Source: Artemia franciscana (Eukaryota > Arthropoda > Branchiopoda > Anostraca > Artemiidae). From it: a DNA stretch of 64,000 bases. The position numbers and the translations under genes were made by a program. Of this stretch, positions 1 to 11,289 are shown piece by piece. The notes below the pieces were generated by a model. That model searched no databases and was not told the DNA's origin. It saw only the letters and a list, made by a program, of their open reading frames with translations. Positions within the stretch are counted from its first letter, which is position 1. Each line of letters begins with the position of its first letter. The stretch is taken from assembly GCF_032884065.1 (NCBI RefSeq), contig NC_088868.1:8318963-8382962 (forward strand), given 5' to 3'.

Positions 1-289
1 CAAAAAAAAAAACCCAAAAGCACCAAAGGAAGACTCATCTATGCCCCTATTTAACCAACTGATGGAGATACTAGTGACTCTACTAGTATGTCCACTAGTG
101 ACAAATGAAATGTACTAACAGCTACTGAAATAAATATACAAGATACCATGTAGAAATAGGGTATATCTATTATGGTATTTAAATGCATAGATCGGTGGAA
201 TTAGGGATAAATGGTAGCCTAGCATGGTTAATTTCGATATGGATGGTAACCCTATTGATAATGTTATTGTAAATAGAAAACTGGCAGGG

Positions 290-1890
290 TCTATAAAAGA
301 GATTAAGGCATAGAAGAGTGCAATTATTAGTGTCAAAAGTTAAGATAACCATCTAGTAGCGTCTAAAGTTAATCTAAATTGGAAATTTATCAAGGATAAG
401 TACCTTCCGGGAAGCTATGACGATGGTAGACTGTAGGATCAGAATTTGAGATAAACTTTCCAGAAAGAGTTGGATACTAAACTGGAGAGTTGAAAATTTG
501 ACAATGTAGAAGATGGATGGAACAATTTTAGGAAACAAATCTGTGAAGTTGCTGATGGTGTCTTGAGGAAGAAAGTTAGCAGCTAGGAATATTAGTGAAA
601 ATACTTTATGCTTAGTAGAGGAAGAGGGGCTTGGACAAGAAGTATTTGAGTCATATATCCTTTGAAAATAAAAGGAACGTAAGAAAAAGTGGAGAAAGCA
701 TTAAAATACGAATAAAGCGGAAGTAAAGTGTAGACCCTGAATAAAATTGCCGAAGATCTGGAAGATGCAGAAGTAAGAGGGCATAGAAGTAAAAAGGAAG
801 AGGAGGAAGGAAGTAAGGAAGAGGGCATAGAAGTAAAACATTGCACTGGCATGTTAATAAATAGAAAGTGAATAGTGAATCTGGACTTATTCCAATTAAA
901 GATGGGTAAAGGGTCAGAATTAGTTATGTGGAAAAGTTGCAGTGAGATGGACAGAAGTTTTTTAGAATGTGCTAAACCATTATAAATTTACAGGAAACGA
1001 TACAGAATAGAATTAAAAAATTTATGACATTTTGGAAATGAAGGAGGATTTATTTCGTGAGTAAGAATTAGTGACATAACTAAATAGACTAAACATAAAA
1101 AGGCCCCAGGTGTTGATGGTGTGGTACATACTATTTTTAAATACAGTGGTTGTTAAGTTAGAGACACATTTCTGAAGAATATGAATACGATTTTTGAATA
1201 AAGGGAAGGACCTAGCAATAGAAGAAAGGTGATGAGTGTGAGCGTGGTAATTATAGAAGCATTAGCTTGGTTGCTGTGGCAAGAAAACTACTTAATATGA
1301 CGATAGTTTTTTGATTTACAGATGCTGTAGATAAAGTTTGGGAGAAAAACTGTTTGGTTTTAGGAAAGTTCTTGAGTCATCAAACCCCCACAGTCCTCAG
1401 CTTTACAGATCATGAGCAATCATTTAGTTGAAGCAACAGAAAAGCGTTAACGAACATCTTATCATATCATGGTACGACAAATAAATTTATTAAAAGTAAT
1501 TATTGCTATCACGAAAATTAACAATGCTGCAATTAAGGTGAGAAGTGAGGTAAGTATCCGATTTCGTGTTAAATCAGGAGTTAAGCAGTTTTGCGCTTTA
1601 TCACCATTTACAGGGGTCATTTTGATGGACTTAGTCGTATGAAGCACAGCAAAACCTGAGGGAGAGCACGGACACAAATGGGGAAGTAAAACTCTCTCCA
1701 AGAGTTAAGAATCCTAGGCTTAGGAAAATGAATGAATTTTTAGAGGTTTTACAAGTTCAGGGTACATGAATAAGTTTGAAAATTAATGCTAAGAAGACTA
1801 AGTCATTATAACAAGGGATAAGTAGTGGAGAAGAGTTGAGGTTCAGTAGCAAGAAGATCGATCAAGTGAACAGCTTTAATAATCTAGAAC
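290..1890 (+). pseudogene. Degenerate RTE-type LINE (end of endonuclease, reverse transcriptase)
   Basis: A decayed non-LTR retrotransposon can be followed on the + strand by conceptual translation across many stops and frameshifts. Near 330 a peptide like 'DNHLVASKVNLNW' resembles the end of the apurinic-type endonuclease. Around 500 'FDNVEDGWNNFRKQICEVAD' matches the linker typical of RTE elements. Around 1090 'KAPGVDGV', with one frame change, matches the start of the RT domain. At 1445-1640 come 'ALTNILSYHGTTNKFIKVI' and 'VKSGVKQFCALSP', equivalent to the RT motif normally read GVKQGC.LSP. Near 1790 'SLKINAKKTKS' is the region just after the catalytic motif. No intact frame remains. The clade assignment rests on recalled consensus, not a search. 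Confidence 0.75.
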
Positions 1891-1933
1891 AGCTTTAATA
1901 AATAGTAATATTCAATATTAATAAATAATGAAT

Positions 1934-2054
<121 letters not shown>

Positions 2055-2106
2055 TGAATAATATAAAATTATTGACAAATAAATATTATTAATAAATACC
2101 ATTAAT

Positions 2107-2339
2107 AAATAAGGACAGCTTTAATTTACTATTAGTAAACGTTGTGAGTGCATTGAAGATGTTAAAATTTTGAAGACGTTTGAGGGCTCAGGGTGCGAGA
2201 ATAGGTTTGAAAACTAACCTTCCCATAGTCCTGAGGGCAATTCGTTCATTGTTTACATAAAGTATTTGTTATTGAGAAAGGTATGCATTTTGAATTTTAT
2301 ATTCCAAAAGACGAAGGGCATTCAGCTGAGTCTTTCAGA
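2107..2339. other. Short gap, possible LINE duplicate
   Basis: Contains a sequence near 2170-2215 ('ttgaagacgtttgagggctcagg', then 'aaaactaacc') that echoes the LINE tail at 1735-1790. This suggests a duplicated, further decayed LINE piece around the TA microsatellite. No gene is visible. Confidence 0.35.
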
Positions 2340-2720
2340 GAGTGTTGAGTAGAGTGCTGAACTAAATTAAAACATGTTATCTGTATACAGTTTGTCAAAT
2401 GGGCATAACTCAGGAATGACTGAGTATATTAACTTGGAACTTCAAGAAATAAAAAGGGAGATGATTAAAAAGGCAATGTTTGCATACTACCACCACTACT
2501 ACTGCTACCACTACTACTATCACACTAAATTATTTACAATATTGAAGCGAAATTTGGACCTGATCAAAACATGCTATATGCATGTACATTGTCAAAAGAG
2601 TGTATCTTGAAAATTGACTTGGGAATTACGTTGCAACTTTCAGAGAATGCTTAAAAGGGTAGATCATCTTACCAAAAGGCAATATATGCACGCTATTACT
2701 GATTCTACTTATAGTAGGTG
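2340..2720 (-). repeat. Copy of trinucleotide-cored dispersed repeat
   Basis: The centre is a CTA/CCA-type trinucleotide stretch (2490-2522, 'taccaccactactactgcta'). It is flanked by phrases such as 'cattgtcaaaagggt' and 'aactttcagagaatg', which are reverse complements of phrases at 39.4-42.0 kb and 58.4-58.8 kb. It belongs to the same dispersed family in inverse orientation. No protein is implied. Confidence 0.55.
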
Positions 2721-3102
2721 TTTCACCTACAAATAATGAGTAACACCAACAGTAAGTAGGTGTTTTCTCTTTTCCGCTAGTACAAAATACAGAGGACTGT
2801 AACTCAGGCCAGCTATCTGCCCAGATACCTGGCTAACTGCCCAATAGCAGACAACCATTCTCAAACTGATGACATTTCTTATTGGCGTAAACAGGTGATA
2901 ATCGTTCACAGACTTAAACTTAAATCTCGGGTAAACAAGGGGGTAATTTTTGAAAAACAATAATTACAAACTAACCTGGTCAAGAATCAAACTGATAAAC
3001 GATAGTCTCATATAAAAATCACGGACAGGTAAGTTAAGTAAATTTTATAAGACTTTTCGTAATAATACCGTTTCATTGTCAAAGACAAAACAAAATCCTT
3101 AC
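2721..3102. other. Downstream intron of the S28 gene; nothing else recognised
   Basis: The stretch lies after the donor of the last visible peptidase exon. I looked on the minus strand for the expected next S28 segment (usually starting like EYLxVV) here and down to position 1 and found none, so the gene continues beyond the left edge. Confidence 0.5.
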
Positions 3103-3335
3103 CTTTAAAATTCAGTTTTGCTTGAACAGGTGCACTGGAAGCAATAGCTGCATGGATCAAATGCGGATATTTCAAACGAGCCCAAGCAGCCAGATTGCCA
3201 GGATAAGAGCCACCGAAGGCAATCCAACGACTCTTTTTCATTTGAAGTTTCGCTTTCATTTTCGTCACAAAATATGCTAGATCAGACAAAGCTTGTTCGC
3301 TACTCAAATATGCCAAGTAAGAAACGTCAAGACTC
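3103..3335 (-). CDS. S28 peptidase, third visible exon with nucleophile Ser
   Basis: The acceptor is 'tgttttatccacag' and the donor is AAAG followed by GTAAGG. The exon encodes '[16 protein letters not shown]', a basic linker, '[20 protein letters not shown]' with the nucleophilic serine, and '[16 protein letters not shown]'. The usual continuation (E-Y-x-x-V-V) is expected in the next exon to the left. Confidence 0.93.
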
Positions 3336-6300
3336 CTGTGGATAAAACATATCAACGTCGTGAAAAGGGCAACAAGAGATTTGGAGTGAAAGAGAAAGAG
3401 AGAGAGAGAGAGGAATAAGAGAGAAAAATACACCATATTACATAGTAAGACATATGGATAGCAACTCCTGTCAGCCATAAATAACTTTCCAAAATTATTC
3501 AGTTTTTACTTGGATTTTGTGTAAGATAGTAATAATCAACTTTCTAAAAGTAAGCTTTCTTTTTTTTTTATTTGAAGCAGAGTCACTCATAGATGCACAC
3601 AGTCAAAATTCTGGTAGAAAGGAGGGAGACAACCAAGTTTCTTTTTCCAGACATGGGAAAAATCGGTTCACTTAACAGATATGTCACCGTGATACACTTT
3701 TTCTTATTCTAGAAAAGAATATTCTTTTCTTATTCTTATTACTTTTTATCGAAGCCTGTTTATATATAAATATTTTCAAAATTGTTTACCAATATGTTTT
3801 AAAAGTATGTTAGAATTAGGAAGTGATATTCATACACATTCTACGAGACAGTCCGATATAATTCGTCGTCCGCTTACTATTACCCGTAGATCTCAATTCT
3901 CTATTCGGCATCTAGGACCCCATGCATGGAATTGTTTACCAACGACTTTGAGAAACATGTATGATTTTCGTGAATTTCGGCGAGAATTATAGCTATTTTG
4001 CCTTAATATTTATAGTTTTGATAGTTGAGTGGACCTCAAGTAGAGCCAAGATGTTCCTTTTGTTTTAGGCGATACTGGTCAAGCGGTTTTAGTTTCTTTT
4101 TGTTTTGTCTTTTTTTAAGTGTAATTTCGTATCGATTGAAATGCCGGGTAATTGAATTTTTTTCTTCTTCTTTTTTTTCTTTTTTCTTTTCCTTTTCTTT
4201 TCTTTTTTATTTTCTTCTTCTTTTTCGTATTGTTTTTATTTGTATGTGTATTGGGTTTGTAAGCCCAAACAAGCTTTGCTTCGGGCCATTTGCTTTTTTG
4301 TTTTGTTATTTATGTTAATAAACCCATCTTTCTAAAAAAAAAAAAAAATGAGCAGGTCCCCACAGTTCAAATACCAAAGGGCCAACAATCCCTTATTGTA
4401 GCCAGCAGTATTCCCATAGGGTCTTTAAGGGGCCAGATAGGGGTTAAAATATTAGAGCTACTAGCCCCTCGAGACGTCATTACACGCACTTGGCCAATAC
4501 TATAGCGCACGTGCATAGTACATCTATATAATAGGGAATGTTTTCAGGTGTCTGTTGCGTAATTGGGGTTGAGGGTGACGCAATCTTGCGTGACTGCTTC
4601 AGTATTTCTAAGATTATTCTTAAAAAAAACCTTAAGGGCTTCTTTACCCCGGTATTTCTAAGATTATCATTTAAAAACCTTCAGGGGCATGTTTATGTCA
4701 AGATCTATAAGATTGTTTTTTAAAAACCTTCAGGGGCTTATTTATGTCAAGATCTATAAGATTGTTTTTTAAAAACCTTCAGGGACATGTTTATGTCAAG
4801 ATCTATAAGATTGTTTTTTAAAAACCTTCAGGGGCATGTTTATGTCAAGATCTATAAGATTGTTTTTTAAAAACCTTCAGGGGCTTGTTTAATTCAGGAT
4901 TTATAAGATTGATCTTTAAATAAACCTTCAGAGGGCTTCTTCACCCCAAATTTTCCTTTAAAAACCCTCAGGGATTCTTTACTTCAGGATTATTAAACAT
5001 ATACCAACTGCTTTCGTCTGGGAAATCTAATAATTACATAAATGTATTTTATCAATGATAGAAGTAGATTCATCATACAAAAGAATAGCAAACAAGTATC
5101 CTTTTTCGAAAATAAAAATGTGACCCCCCCTCCTAGTTGTAACTCTGAAGTTCAGTGATTACCTAGCATAGTCTATTATACATATGTCTCGTAAAATTCT
5201 ACTTTAGCTACTTTTTCGCTATGTTAAAACATACTTATGCTATGTCATACGCTACAAACCTACGCTATGTCTACACACTTGCCCTGAAAAGCTATTTAAG
5301 GCACGTGCCAAACTTATTTTTATAACCATTTAAATATGCACTTAAATTCTCAGAGGAGTGAATAATGGTAAATTCTTTAAAGCCTTTCTTTGAAAAACTA
5401 GTTGCATGACAATTTGAGGTTATGTTGAAATTGGATTCTAGTTATTTGAAAAAAAATATATATATATTACAAGAATTTTGATGATTTGCTTCAGGGCTGG
5501 AGCGCCTATGCATGAGCTAGTAGAACTTCAAGAACGAAATATGTATGATAAATGTTTTTTTCATTTACTATATTATAGAGAGAATAAAAAGGCAAGTTCA
5601 TGTTCTATGATATTCGCTAATTTTCATTCTTCTCTTCCCTTACAATAGTTAATAAAGTTTAAATTCTTCATAGAGCAAAGTGTTACACATCGAATTTTCG
5701 AATCGACTCATTCCCCCCTCCCAGTTAAGGTGGGTGGGGAACAATGGGGTGATTTTTGTTTTTTCATTACGGTTTTTACTTTGTTAAAAGTAAAATTTTA
5801 TTTCTTTTGAGGAAAATCTAGACCAATGTCCGCCACCCATGAAAAACCCAAGAGTATGCGATGCTGGAGCTGGTCCCAGCAAGCATGCTGAACTTGCAAC
5901 CTCTTGTGTGCTCCTCATCCAAGACAAGAATGCTGCTCCTTTAAGACCTGCGGCCCCTATACATGGCGAAACTGCTGGCACTTCCGCGGCCCCCATGCAT
6001 GGTGAAGATTCGGGTCTTTCTATGCTCCCCTAGCCTCATTACGAAGATGTTACAGGGCCCTCTGAACCCTCCAACCAAGACAGAGCTGCCAGCTTAAGCT
6101 GGCAGCTCACCTCAGGCACTCACCTCACCTCCATCCCAAAAGTCTCTGTCAATTCAACGACAATAGGCATTGTAAACTCAGGCTTTGAAAACCGCCACAG
6201 ACATTGAGCATTTCATATTACTGTTAAGACAGTCCTCCCTTGCTCGTCCTATAAGTTTGAACACCGCAGCCGTTAAGCTTAATTATGTAAAAAAAAAGAA

Positions 6301-9300
6301 GTTTTTAAACTGAAAATAAGCAGCGACATTAAAACTTAAAACGAACACAATTTATTTCACAATGAAGGGGCTGTCCCCTCCTCAACGCCCCGCTCTTTAT
6401 GCTAAATTTTTTAATGTTTTAAAAATTAGAGATGTGAAAAAGAGTCAAACTTTAGCGTAAAGAGCAGGGCGTTGAAGAGCAGACAGCCCCTTTCATATAC
6501 GGAATAATTCTTGATCGTTTCAAACTTTACGGTCACTCCTTACTTTCAGTTAAAAAACTTTTTTTTTTAATTCAATTTCTGAATGTTTTTGAATTAATAC
6601 AGGTCTTTATTTTGGCTCATCGTACATGACTAATTAAAACAAAATTTGTATATTAATTTTACCTTCTTTGGTTAAATGGATTTCTCAAAATTTTGACACA
6701 GAATCGTGATCTTTCTTTGGACAAAAAATACAAAATTCCACGTTTTCGCAGATAGGAGCTTGAAACCTCTACACTAGGGTTCTCTGATACGCTGAATTTG
6801 ATGGTGTTGTTTTTATTAAGAGTCTATGACTTTTAGGGGATGTTTCCCCCTTTTTTTCAAAAATAAAGCAAATTTTCTTGGGCTCGTAACTTTTGATGGG
6901 TAAGACTAAACTTGATCAAATTTATATATTTAAAAACGGCAAAAAATGTAAAATTCTTTGGTGCATGTATTGGTATTATAAGTCCGTTTTTTAGAGTTTC
7001 GGGTACTATTGAGCCGGGTCACTCCTTAGTTAGTCCGTTACCACGAACTATCTGATAGCAATGAGTGATGGACATTTATAGTCTGACATGCAGGTTGCAG
7101 ATATTCTCGCTGAGGCTTCAACTATGACAAACCTTGTCGTTGGCACAAAAGAAAACAGTCCCGCATTGTTTGGCATTTTACCCCATCTAAGATATTTAGA
7201 GACGATATTTAAGGCCTCGTCAACAGATGCATCGAAGTTGTGCAAGTTTGTACGACCAGATCTTTCTGTCAAACATTACAAACTAAATAACAACTCCAAT
7301 TGTTAGCCTTCTTGTTATTGGCTAATAGCAATACTTTTACTCAAATGCATCCCCTCCGAGCTACAATTAACAGGCTTATGGTCATACAGCCCCCAAATTA
7401 TGAGAAATACACACAATACTCAGACAAGAGTAGATCAGACAAGGAGACACAGTATAACTCATGACAGCTGTGCGCTCCAACAAATATACCCCTGTCGAAC
7501 AAGTGACCAGTCTTAATTTTCCTAGCAGCCTAAGTATCCTAACTATCCCGCAGCCCTTAAACTGAATTATCCCTCTCGGTTTTTAACATACCAATACAAT
7601 ATTTTACTATTGTGTCGTTCAGTTCACATTTTTTAAATTCATATTTTAATGCTTTCTCTACTTTCCTTACATTCCTCTTATTTTCATATGATCTCTCACT
7701 CAAATACTTCCTGGATAAGACCCTCTTCTTCTCTACTAAACTTAAAGCATCTACACAATTGTTCCCCCCTGTGTTGCTTTCCCGCCCTAAGTCACGCTCT
7801 GTAGCTTCCCAAACTATTTTCCTAAAATTACTTAATCTATCTTCTACATTATCCTTTTTGGAAGAAATCTTTTTGGAGTGTGTCCAAGTTCTGCCTTAGA
7901 GCTAATATCAATAATTATAACCCTCAAACATTTAAACGTTTTTGTATAAGCTAAACAACCATTTTTGGGCACAGATGAACAAAACTTAAGAAATCAGCTC
8001 AAAATTCTAATTCTGAAAATATTTGAGTTTCATTTTTCTAGCTAAACTACTTATTTACCAAAACATTAAAGAATATCTGCCAGAAGCAATTGTTTACACT
8101 ATTATTTTGTCCAAGAAAAGACAAAACATATATATTGCCGTGAAATTTTCAAACATCTGCAAACTATAGGGATCCTTAAATTCCACAATGCTATATTCTC
8201 AAGGGTGATATTTACTTTCAAAAATCCACAATTCTTTTTTGTTTTGAATTGACGAAAAATTAAAAAAAGTTGAATAATATCCGAGATATTCAATTGTGGT
8301 ACTTTATAGTTTCCATTCTCTGTTTAGAATTTTATGTTAATGATTGCTTCTTTCTCCTTCTATACGGTAAGATACTAAAAAATCACAACATGATAAAGCT
8401 TACTGAGTCGGATGGCTTTTTCCATAGAAGCGATGTTCCAAATAAAACAAGTAGGCATTAAACTTCTTAGCAAGATCAATCCAGTTTCCTTGATGCATCC
8501 ATACAGGGTTAGCTGGCCCCTCTCCACCAATCATAAGAAATACTGGCCCACCTGGTTTATAATGATCGCTGTTTGAAAAGTATCTCTGAAAAAGAGAAAA
8601 CATTGAAGGCAATTCTATTCCCTTTTTGAAAACGATGAAATATAAATGACAAAATACATGTCAATTTTTAGCTAAAGGCAGACAACACATACTAGGACTA
8701 GTCCAGGAGTGTGTCGAACGAGAGGTTTAAAGAAGACGAAAAACGCAGTGCTTCTTGTGAGGATTGATGAAAACCTGTCACCTCAGCATACAATTCCAAG
8801 TGGGCATGACCCCCCCCCCTCGTCTCTCTGACTCCCAACAAAATTATCATCCCCAGTTTTGATCCCCAGCCAAAGACAAAATAGACAAACTTATGAAGAG
8901 TAAAAATTCTAAAATACTCATTTACGAAGAGAATAGATTCCACTGGAATCAAATTCTTTACTCATCTGCACAAGTAAAATATCTAACATATTTTTGGCTA
9001 CAAATACGACTTTTAACCAAATCGGAATACATTTTGAAAAAAAAAAAATAAGATCAAAACCATAAGGCATGACCTCAAGATTGGAAATATAATGTTCTAC
9101 ATTCTGAGCTAGTTCAGCTTAAAGCTTGGTTTTACTATGTTTGATGCATCAATACAAACGGGTTACCTCAGCGGCACTACCATTTATGTAGAATATATTT
9201 AGCCAAATATCAGAGCTAGACAAAGCTATTACACAGCTAGTACACAAGTTCCAATTACTTGAACTTATATGGAATTTTGCTAAGGCCAATATAATACATT

Positions 9301-11152
9301 TTTTCACCATTTTTATTTAACCTAGTTTAAATTGGCCCACCTGAGAAGTCTTTAAAAAGTGGAGGGATCTTGTCTAAGCTAAAGTACAGCATTGGCTAAA
9401 TTTGACATTAGTTATATGATATTGTGACGTATTTAGCAGTTTTTAGCTTTAAACTTGCGGTTTCCTCGAATAGACATACAATAACCAAAGGAAAATAGAA
9501 AGACATTTCCTTCAGAAAGAACCCACTATAAAAGAAAAGCAGGCTTTAGACATTATGTTTAAATGTATGTGCATCTAACATATGTTGAGGATTATGAAGG
9601 ATTAAATAAAAAAAGTAAACATTTTCGATCCTAAATACAATTGCTGAAATCTGCAAAAAAAAATGTAAAACAAAACTATAAACTAGAAATTATCAAGCAA
9701 AATTGAGTATACTTGATTATAAGTCCTGATACTAAAAGCTCCAATATGGTTCACCTTAAGGTAAAATGGCAACTAAAAGAGCTTAGCCACAAAGTTTTTA
9801 GAGGGCAGAAGGTCGAGGTTAAGCTAAACCTCATTCTATCCCGTCGGAATTGACTTCTCAGTTAGGTTACAATATTTTTGATGGAGTTAAATCAAGTTCA
9901 AACTTTAAGTTGATAGGATATAGAAGAACCAACCCTTGCATAGAAGAACCATCCCACATTTACTTAACATATACATATGGCCCTACAACATTCATATAAA
10001 CATTACTAAGCACGATCAAAAAAAAAAAAGTAATTTGGGGACCCCTTTGATCTAACTCCGTTTTCAGGAACGCTTTATAGTCTTTTACTGGCATTTGCAG
10101 TTGTTTGACTTCATATTTTCAATTCCTGGTATCCGATGTTGAAATAATTTATTATTTTCTCATTGATTTCTCAAGCAAGCATCAAACTCTTTCAGATGGT
10201 TCATTTTTTAGAAATCATTTCTTAGTCAATCTGAAACCGTTTTTTCTAAACTATTTTTGTTCAAACCATATAAAAGGCCCCAGATATCCAGGAATGTCTA
10301 TGGATTCCGAGTCTCTGAGGATTAAACTAGAGGACACGTCAATCTCTACCTATATATGCACTTAAAAACTTTCAGTTTTGATTTTACTGAGAAAAGCTAC
10401 ATGAGATTAAAATCCCATATAGCTTTATAGATTTTAATGAGATTAAAATCTTATATAAAAGGCCCCAGATATCCAGGAATGTCTGTGGATTCCGAGTCTC
10501 TGAGGATTAGACTAGAGGACACGTCAATCTCTACCTATATATGCACTTAAAAACTTTCAGTTTTGATTTTACTGAGAAAAACTATATGAGATTAAAATCA
10601 TAGTAAAAAAAAAAAGAAAGGAAAAGTTCAAAACCTATAAAAAATCCCTCAGATCCCTGATCATTTTCCTGCAACTATTTACAAGCTCAAAACTGTGCAT
10701 TCTCATGTTTTATTGCTAAAAAGTGCTAAAAACTTTCAGTTTTGATTTTACTGAGAAAAGCTATATGAGATTAAAATCATAGTAAAAAAAAAAGAAAGGA
10801 AAAGTTCAAAACCTATAAAAAATCCCTCAGATCACTGATCATTTTCCTGCAACTATTTACAAGCTCAAAACTGTGCATTCTCATGTTTTATTGCTAAAAA
10901 GTACAAAAATGTATAGCAGAATAAAACCACAACTCTCAAGTAAAATTGAATTGAGCATACTATACCTGATTCCAGGTGGCATTGTGAAAAGCATCAAAAT
11001 GGTCCAGCCTCTGTTCAAACCATTCATCTTCATTATCTATAGAGTTGGTTTCGACTTCAGAGTAGACACGTCCTCTTCCTCGGTGGAATATCTTCCAAGA
11101 ATCAACATCCGAACAACAAAATACAATAGCCAGCAGAGCATAAAACAAACTC
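3103..11152 (-). CDS. S28-family serine peptidase (prolyl carboxypeptidase / PRSS16-like), partial gene
   Basis: Three exons on the minus strand (11152-10966, 8585-8404, 3335-3103) splice in frame and give about 200 residues of a protein that is usually near 500. Order: a hydrophobic signal-peptide core ([12 protein letters not shown]), 'FEQRLDHFD', 'WNQRYF', '[13 protein letters not shown]', 'EHRFYGKS', '[13 protein letters not shown]' and '[11 protein letters not shown]'. These are hallmarks of family S28, and the Ser of GGSYPG is the nucleophile. Known members are secreted or lysosomal and cleave after proline or trim small peptides. The catalytic Asp and His lie in exons beyond the left edge. 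No Met opens the first visible exon, so a short upstream exon must supply the start. Introns of about 2.4 and 5.1 kb hold transposon debris. PRSS16-like and prolyl-carboxypeptidase-like cannot be separated here. Confidence 0.9.
3479..3789. other. Intron; nothing recognised
   Basis: AT-rich intron sequence with a T run (3551-3560) and a direct repeat of 'agaatattcttttctt' type around 3690-3740. No coding or mobile signature. Confidence 0.5.
3790..4347 (+). mobile_element. 5'-truncated LINE 3' end with poly(A)
   Basis: An open frame (about 3807-3989) ends with '[20 protein letters not shown]' and a short basic tail. This is the C-terminal signature found after the RT domain of many non-LTR elements (…LGPxxWNxLP…FK). 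A T-rich 3' UTR follows, then 'aataaa' at 4317-4322 and an A run to 4347, as expected for a poly(A)-tailed, 5'-truncated insertion. It lies in the peptidase intron in the opposite orientation to the gene. The clade is undecided. Confidence 0.7.
4600..4970. repeat. 49-bp tandem repeat, about 4 good copies with degenerate flanks
   Basis: 'agatctataagattg' recurs at 4701, 4750, 4799 and 4848, a constant period of 49. Each unit also holds 'taaaaaccttcagggg'. More diverged units extend on both sides (from about 4600 to 4970). Confidence 0.9.
4971..5829. other. Intron; no gene seen
   Basis: AT-rich sequence with a C run near 5124 and a short interspersed 'ctatgt' repetition at 5215-5275. No conserved coding pattern or transposon ends noticed. 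Confidence 0.5.
5830..6180 (+). other. GC-richer coding-like segment, unrecognised
   Basis: Distinctly richer in G and C than the surroundings. The + frame from 5839 has an internal duplication: '[12 protein letters not shown]' is followed by 'AAPMHGED'. The frame stops at 6031. Reading on in the same frame past that stop gives '[20 protein letters not shown]'. It could be a fragment of an unknown retroelement or gene captured in the intron. I do not recognise a family. Confidence 0.3.
6083..6108. repeat. Perfect 26-bp palindrome
   Basis: The half-site GAGCTGCCAGCTT is followed immediately by its exact reverse complement with no spacer (centre TT/AA). It sits inside the GC-richer segment. 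Confidence 0.95.
6286..7052 (-). mobile_element. Modular double-hairpin element, internally deleted copy
   Basis: Read on the minus strand it starts at 7052-7030 with 'agttcgtggtaacggact' and continues 'gacccggctcaatag', matching the left ends at 14.57, 44.73 and 54.78 kb. It ends with the terminal hairpin (arms about 6300-6420 and 6445-6560, containing 'ggggctgtcccctc' and the partner 'gacagcccctttc'). The middle, including the first hairpin module, is missing relative to the 1.7-kb copies. No protein recognised. Confidence 0.8.
7053..7310. other. Region open on both strands, unrecognised
   Basis: The + frame from 7088 ('[18 protein letters not shown]…') and the − frame from 7272 ('[17 protein letters not shown]…') are both open for more than 70 codons and end near the border of the neighbouring mobile element. 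Composition is balanced and protein-like. I could not assign a family to either strand, and neither shows clear splice sites. Confidence 0.3.
7570..7910 (-). pseudogene. RTE-type LINE fragment
   Basis: On the minus strand, '[17 protein letters not shown]' is followed by a basic stretch and '[17 protein letters not shown]'. This is the same linker between endonuclease and RT that appears at about 500-720 on the other strand. Only this linker is present. It lies within the peptidase intron in the same orientation as the gene. Confidence 0.7.
7911..8403. other. Intron; nothing recognised
   Basis: AT-rich sequence up to the donor of the second visible peptidase exon. No repeat or coding signature seen. 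Confidence 0.5.
8404..8585 (-). CDS. S28 peptidase, second visible exon
   Basis: The acceptor is 'ttctctttttcag' and the donor is ACTCA followed by GTAAGC. The 182 bases begin with R-Y-F, which completes the common WNQRYF junction, then carry the conserved [16 protein letters not shown] strand, '[10 protein letters not shown]' and 'LEHRFYGKS'. The exon leaves in phase 2 and joins exactly to the G at 3335, making the Gln codon of HPTQSLDVSYL. Confidence 0.92.
8586..10267. other. Intron; no gene seen
   Basis: Single-copy-looking AT-rich intron with a C run at 8812-8820. No transposon termini or coding similarity noticed. Confidence 0.45.
10268..10600. repeat. Tandem duplication, 185-bp offset
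   Basis: 'taaaaggccccagatatcc' begins at 10271 and again at 10456. The whole block, through 'ctacctatatatgcactt' and 'actttcagttttgatttta', repeats with few changes. Confidence 0.9.
10601..10910. repeat. Tandem duplication, 178-bp offset
   Basis: 'aaagttcaaaacctataaaa' occurs at 10623 and 10801, each followed by 'ctgcaactatttacaagctc' and 'ctcatgttttattgct'. It shares 'actttcagttttgattttac' with the preceding duplication, so the two form one composite array. Confidence 0.9.
10966..11152 (-). CDS. S28 peptidase, first visible exon (signal peptide, N-terminus)
   Basis: The acceptor reads 'aattatttcag' and the exon starts one base before the AGT codon, so it is entered in phase 2. The donor is CAG followed by GTATAG. 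It encodes a hydrophobic leader, an acidic linker ([10 protein letters not shown]) and '[10 protein letters not shown]', the classic start of mature S28 enzymes. The frame carries no ATG. The only nearby ATG, a few bases into the exon, is in the wrong frame. An upstream candidate (ATG near 11275, donor near 11246) ends in the wrong phase, so the start exon is unassigned. Confidence 0.88.
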
Positions 11153-11289
11153 CTGAAATAATTATAATGAATAATCACAACTATAATAATGCAGGCACTG
11201 GCTACTCCAACACCAGAAAATTTTGGGGCTCAGATTGGTCCCTCACCTTGAAATCAATTCTTGGATCTCCAACCATTAAGAGTTAGAGC

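Noticed and set aside
4025..4318. 97-codon Phe/Leu/Ser-rich frame
   Set aside because: It lies in the T-rich 3' UTR of the truncated LINE.
11246..11275. ATG followed by a good donor as first exon of the S28 gene
   Set aside because: It ends in phase 0 whereas the next exon requires two bases of a codon to be supplied.
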